A DNA stretch of 5,142 nt, taken from NCBI GenBank assembly GCA_003242275.1, contig QGUX01000238.1:1-5142 (forward strand), written 5' to 3'. The position numbers were made by a program, and so were the translations under genes. Under the pieces are notes generated by a model, which was not told the origin of the DNA, searched no databases, and saw only the letters and a program-made list of their open reading frames with translations. Shown here piece by piece: positions 3,791-5,142 of the stretch; positions within the stretch are counted from its first letter, which is position 1; every line of letters begins with the position of its first letter. This DNA is from Pseudomonadota bacterium. GTDB lineage: Bacteria > Pseudomonadota > Gammaproteobacteria > Steroidobacterales > Steroidobacteraceae.

Positions 3791-5142
3791 ATGCAGACAG
3801 TGGCGCATTCCGCCTCGACGGTCCGCCGGGGAGTCCTCCTCGGCACCTTCCTTTCCATGGCCACCGCACTCTGTGCCACGCCGGCCAGGGCCGTGCCGGT
3901 GATTCCCGGCGCCGCCGGCCACGGCATCGAGACGCCCGCCGGGCGCGGCGGCACGGTGTACAAGGTCACCAACCTCAACGAGGAAGGCCCGGGCTCGCTG
4001 GGCGCCTGCGTGGCCGCCTCGGGACCGCGCGTGTGCGTGTTCGAGGTGTCGGGCACGATCAGGCTCACGAAGGACCTGAAGATCAAGAATCCCTACATCA
4101 CCATCGCCGGCCAGACGGCGCCCTCGCCGGGCATCATGCTGCGCGGCGGCGGCCTCTGGGTGATGGCCTCGCACGTTCTGGTGCAGCACCTGCGTGTTCG
4201 CCCGGGCGATGACCCAGGCGGCCCGGATCCGGAGAACCGCGACGCCCTGGTGATCGACTCCACGGCCGCCAATCCGGTGACCAACGTGGTGATCGACCAC
4301 TGCTCCTTCCAGTGGTCCATCGACGAGATGGCGTCCGCGTACTGGAACTGGCGGGACATCACGCTCTCGCACAACATCTTCGCCGAGGCGCTGCACGATT
4401 CGCTGCACCCGAAGGGTCCGCACGGCTACGGCGTACTGTTCGGCTACCAGAACGCCGGCGCGGTGACCATGGTGGGCAACCTGCTGGCGCACATGGCCGA
4501 CCGCAACCCGCTGTCGATCGCGCCGAAGCTGGTGATGGTGAACAACGTCGTCTACAACCGGCGCACCTACGACACCGACCTGCAGGGTCGCGGCGGCGTG
4601 GTCACGGAGAACTCCATCGTCGGCAACGTCTACATCCGCGGCAAGGATTACACCAACGGCAAGGTCGGGCCCATCCAGGTGGGCGGCTACACCTTCCCGC
4701 TGCTGGCGGGCAGCAAGGTGTACGTGGCGGACAACCAGGCAGAGGGCGCCACCAGCGATCCGTGGTCCATCGTCACGTTCAGCGCGCTGCAGGTGCAGGC
4801 CGGACTGCCGGTCAAGCTGACCTCGAAGCCCTCGTGGCCGGCGGGCCTGGTGGCCAGGCCCACGGCCAATGACGCGGTGCTGAACTGGGTGCTGGCCTCG
4901 GCCGGCGCCCGTCCGCTCGACCGGGACCCGGTGGACGCGCGCATCGTCCGGCAGGTGCGCGAGCGCGGCGGCCAGATCATCAACTGCGTGGCGGCCGACG
5001 GCAGCGCACGCTGCCAGAAGAATGCCGGCGGCTGGCCGGTGCTGGCCCAGAACCACCGCGCGCTGACGCTGCCGTCCAATCCGAACCAGGTGAACAGCGA
5101 CGGCTACACCAACCTCGAGAAGTGGCTGCACGGAATGGCTGC
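3791..5142 (+). CDS. Secreted polysaccharide lyase, pectate lyase (PL1-like) beta-helix protein, 3' end cut by the window
   Basis: The frame is open from ATG 3791 to the last base (450 residues plus 2 bases). The ending DGYTNLEKWLHGMA matches the usual family C-terminus, so only a few residues should be missing. Residues 1-34 form a signal peptide: basic RR at 12-13, hydrophobic 14-28, and ARA (32-34) before VPVIPGAAG. The mature protein shows the PL1-type right-handed beta-helix wording: GRGGTVYKVTNLNEEGPGSL (51-70), VFEVSGTI (83-90), NPYITIAGQTAPSPGI (100-115), HLRVRPGD (133-140), NVVIDHCSFQWSIDE (165-179), HPKGPHGYG (206-214) and HMADRNPL (234-241). R238 is my candidate catalytic arginine, and D169, D178 and E179 are candidate calcium or substrate ligands by analogy with pectate lyases. 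It should act in the periplasm or outside the cell, cleaving uronate-containing polymer by beta-elimination. Beside glycosyltransferases it may process the cell's own exopolysaccharide; pectin breakdown is the alternative. The ribosome site is weak (GACGGGA, about 10 bases upstream). Confidence 0.88.
   Translation, partial: MQTVAHSASTVRRGVLLGTFLSMATALCATPARAVPVIPGAAGHGIETPAGRGGTVYKVTNLNEEGPGSLGACVAASGPRVCVFEVSGTIRLTKDLKIKNPYITIAGQTAPSPGIMLRGGGLWVMASHVLVQHLRVRPGDDPGGPDPENRDALVIDSTAANPVTNVVIDHCSFQWSIDEMASAYWNWRDITLSHNIFAEALHDSLHPKGPHGYGVLFGYQNAGAVTMVGNLLAHMADRNPLSIAPKLVMVNNVVYNRRTYDTDLQGRGGVVTENSIVGNVYIRGKDYTNGKVGPIQVGGYTFPLLAGSKVYVADNQAEGATSDPWSIVTFSALQVQAGLPVKLTSKPSWPAGLVARPTANDAVLNWVLASAGARPLDRDPVDARIVRQVRERGGQIINCVAADGSARCQKNAGGWPVLAQNHRALTLPSNPNQVNSDGYTNLEKWLHGMA

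Noticed and set aside
3863..3880. Lipoprotein lipobox at Cys28 of the lyase (TALC)
   Set aside because: The residue before Cys is Leu rather than Gly/Ala/Ser, and a good ARA signal peptidase I site follows at 32-34.
3760..4212. 150-residue plus-strand frame starting at ATG 3760
   Set aside because: It runs out of frame through the lyase coding region and yields Arg/Gly/His-rich sequence. The frame from ATG 3791 gives a signal peptide and conserved beta-helix motifs.
3749..5131. 460-residue open frame on the minus strand
   Set aside because: It is antisense to the PL1-type lyase, is rich in His/Val/Arg/Ala with repetitive wording, and has no family motif. The lyase frame explains the region.

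Overview
The window is GC-rich DNA with tightly packed genes, strong third-position GC bias and a near-perfect Shine-Dalgarno sequence. This fits a high-GC proteobacterium. A Xanthomonadaceae-like genome (Lysobacter, Luteimonas or Pseudoxanthomonas type) is my best guess from the look of the proteins, but no 16S or other taxonomic marker is present. The gene content (two family-4-type glycosyltransferases, one clear and one probable SAM-dependent methyltransferase, and a secreted pectate-lyase-fold protein) suggests part of a surface or exopolysaccharide locus.

Layout: (1) Bases 1-209, plus strand, hold the 3' end of a gene whose C-terminus resembles a class I methyltransferase. (2) A plus-strand glycosyltransferase (206-1381) overlaps it by a GTGA stop/start junction and is probably translationally coupled to it. 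(3) A minus-strand pair follows, transcribed leftwards: a class I SAM methyltransferase (3329 to 2499), then after 17 bases a second glycosyltransferase (2481 to 1318). The two glycosyltransferase genes converge and their 3' ends overlap by 64 bp. (4) Bases 3330-3790 form a 461-bp divergent intergenic region with no convincing gene but several inverted repeats: a 65-bp nested palindrome, a 7+7 bp operator-like palindrome, and a cluster of complementary segments before the next gene. (5) From 3791 to the window end, plus strand, lies an almost complete secreted PL1-type polysaccharide lyase. It has an open frame with no stop because the window ends first.

A likely working model, partly inference: the glycosyltransferases add sugars to a growing glycan on the cytoplasmic side of the inner membrane. 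The methyltransferase or methyltransferases may modify sugars or chain ends. The exported lyase may trim or release the same polymer, or attack an external pectin-like substrate. I did not find transposases, tRNA or rRNA genes, CRISPR arrays or a clearly new system. The most unusual parts are the structured divergent intergenic region, the altered SAM-binding loop of the methyltransferase, and the antisense overlap of the two glycosyltransferase genes.
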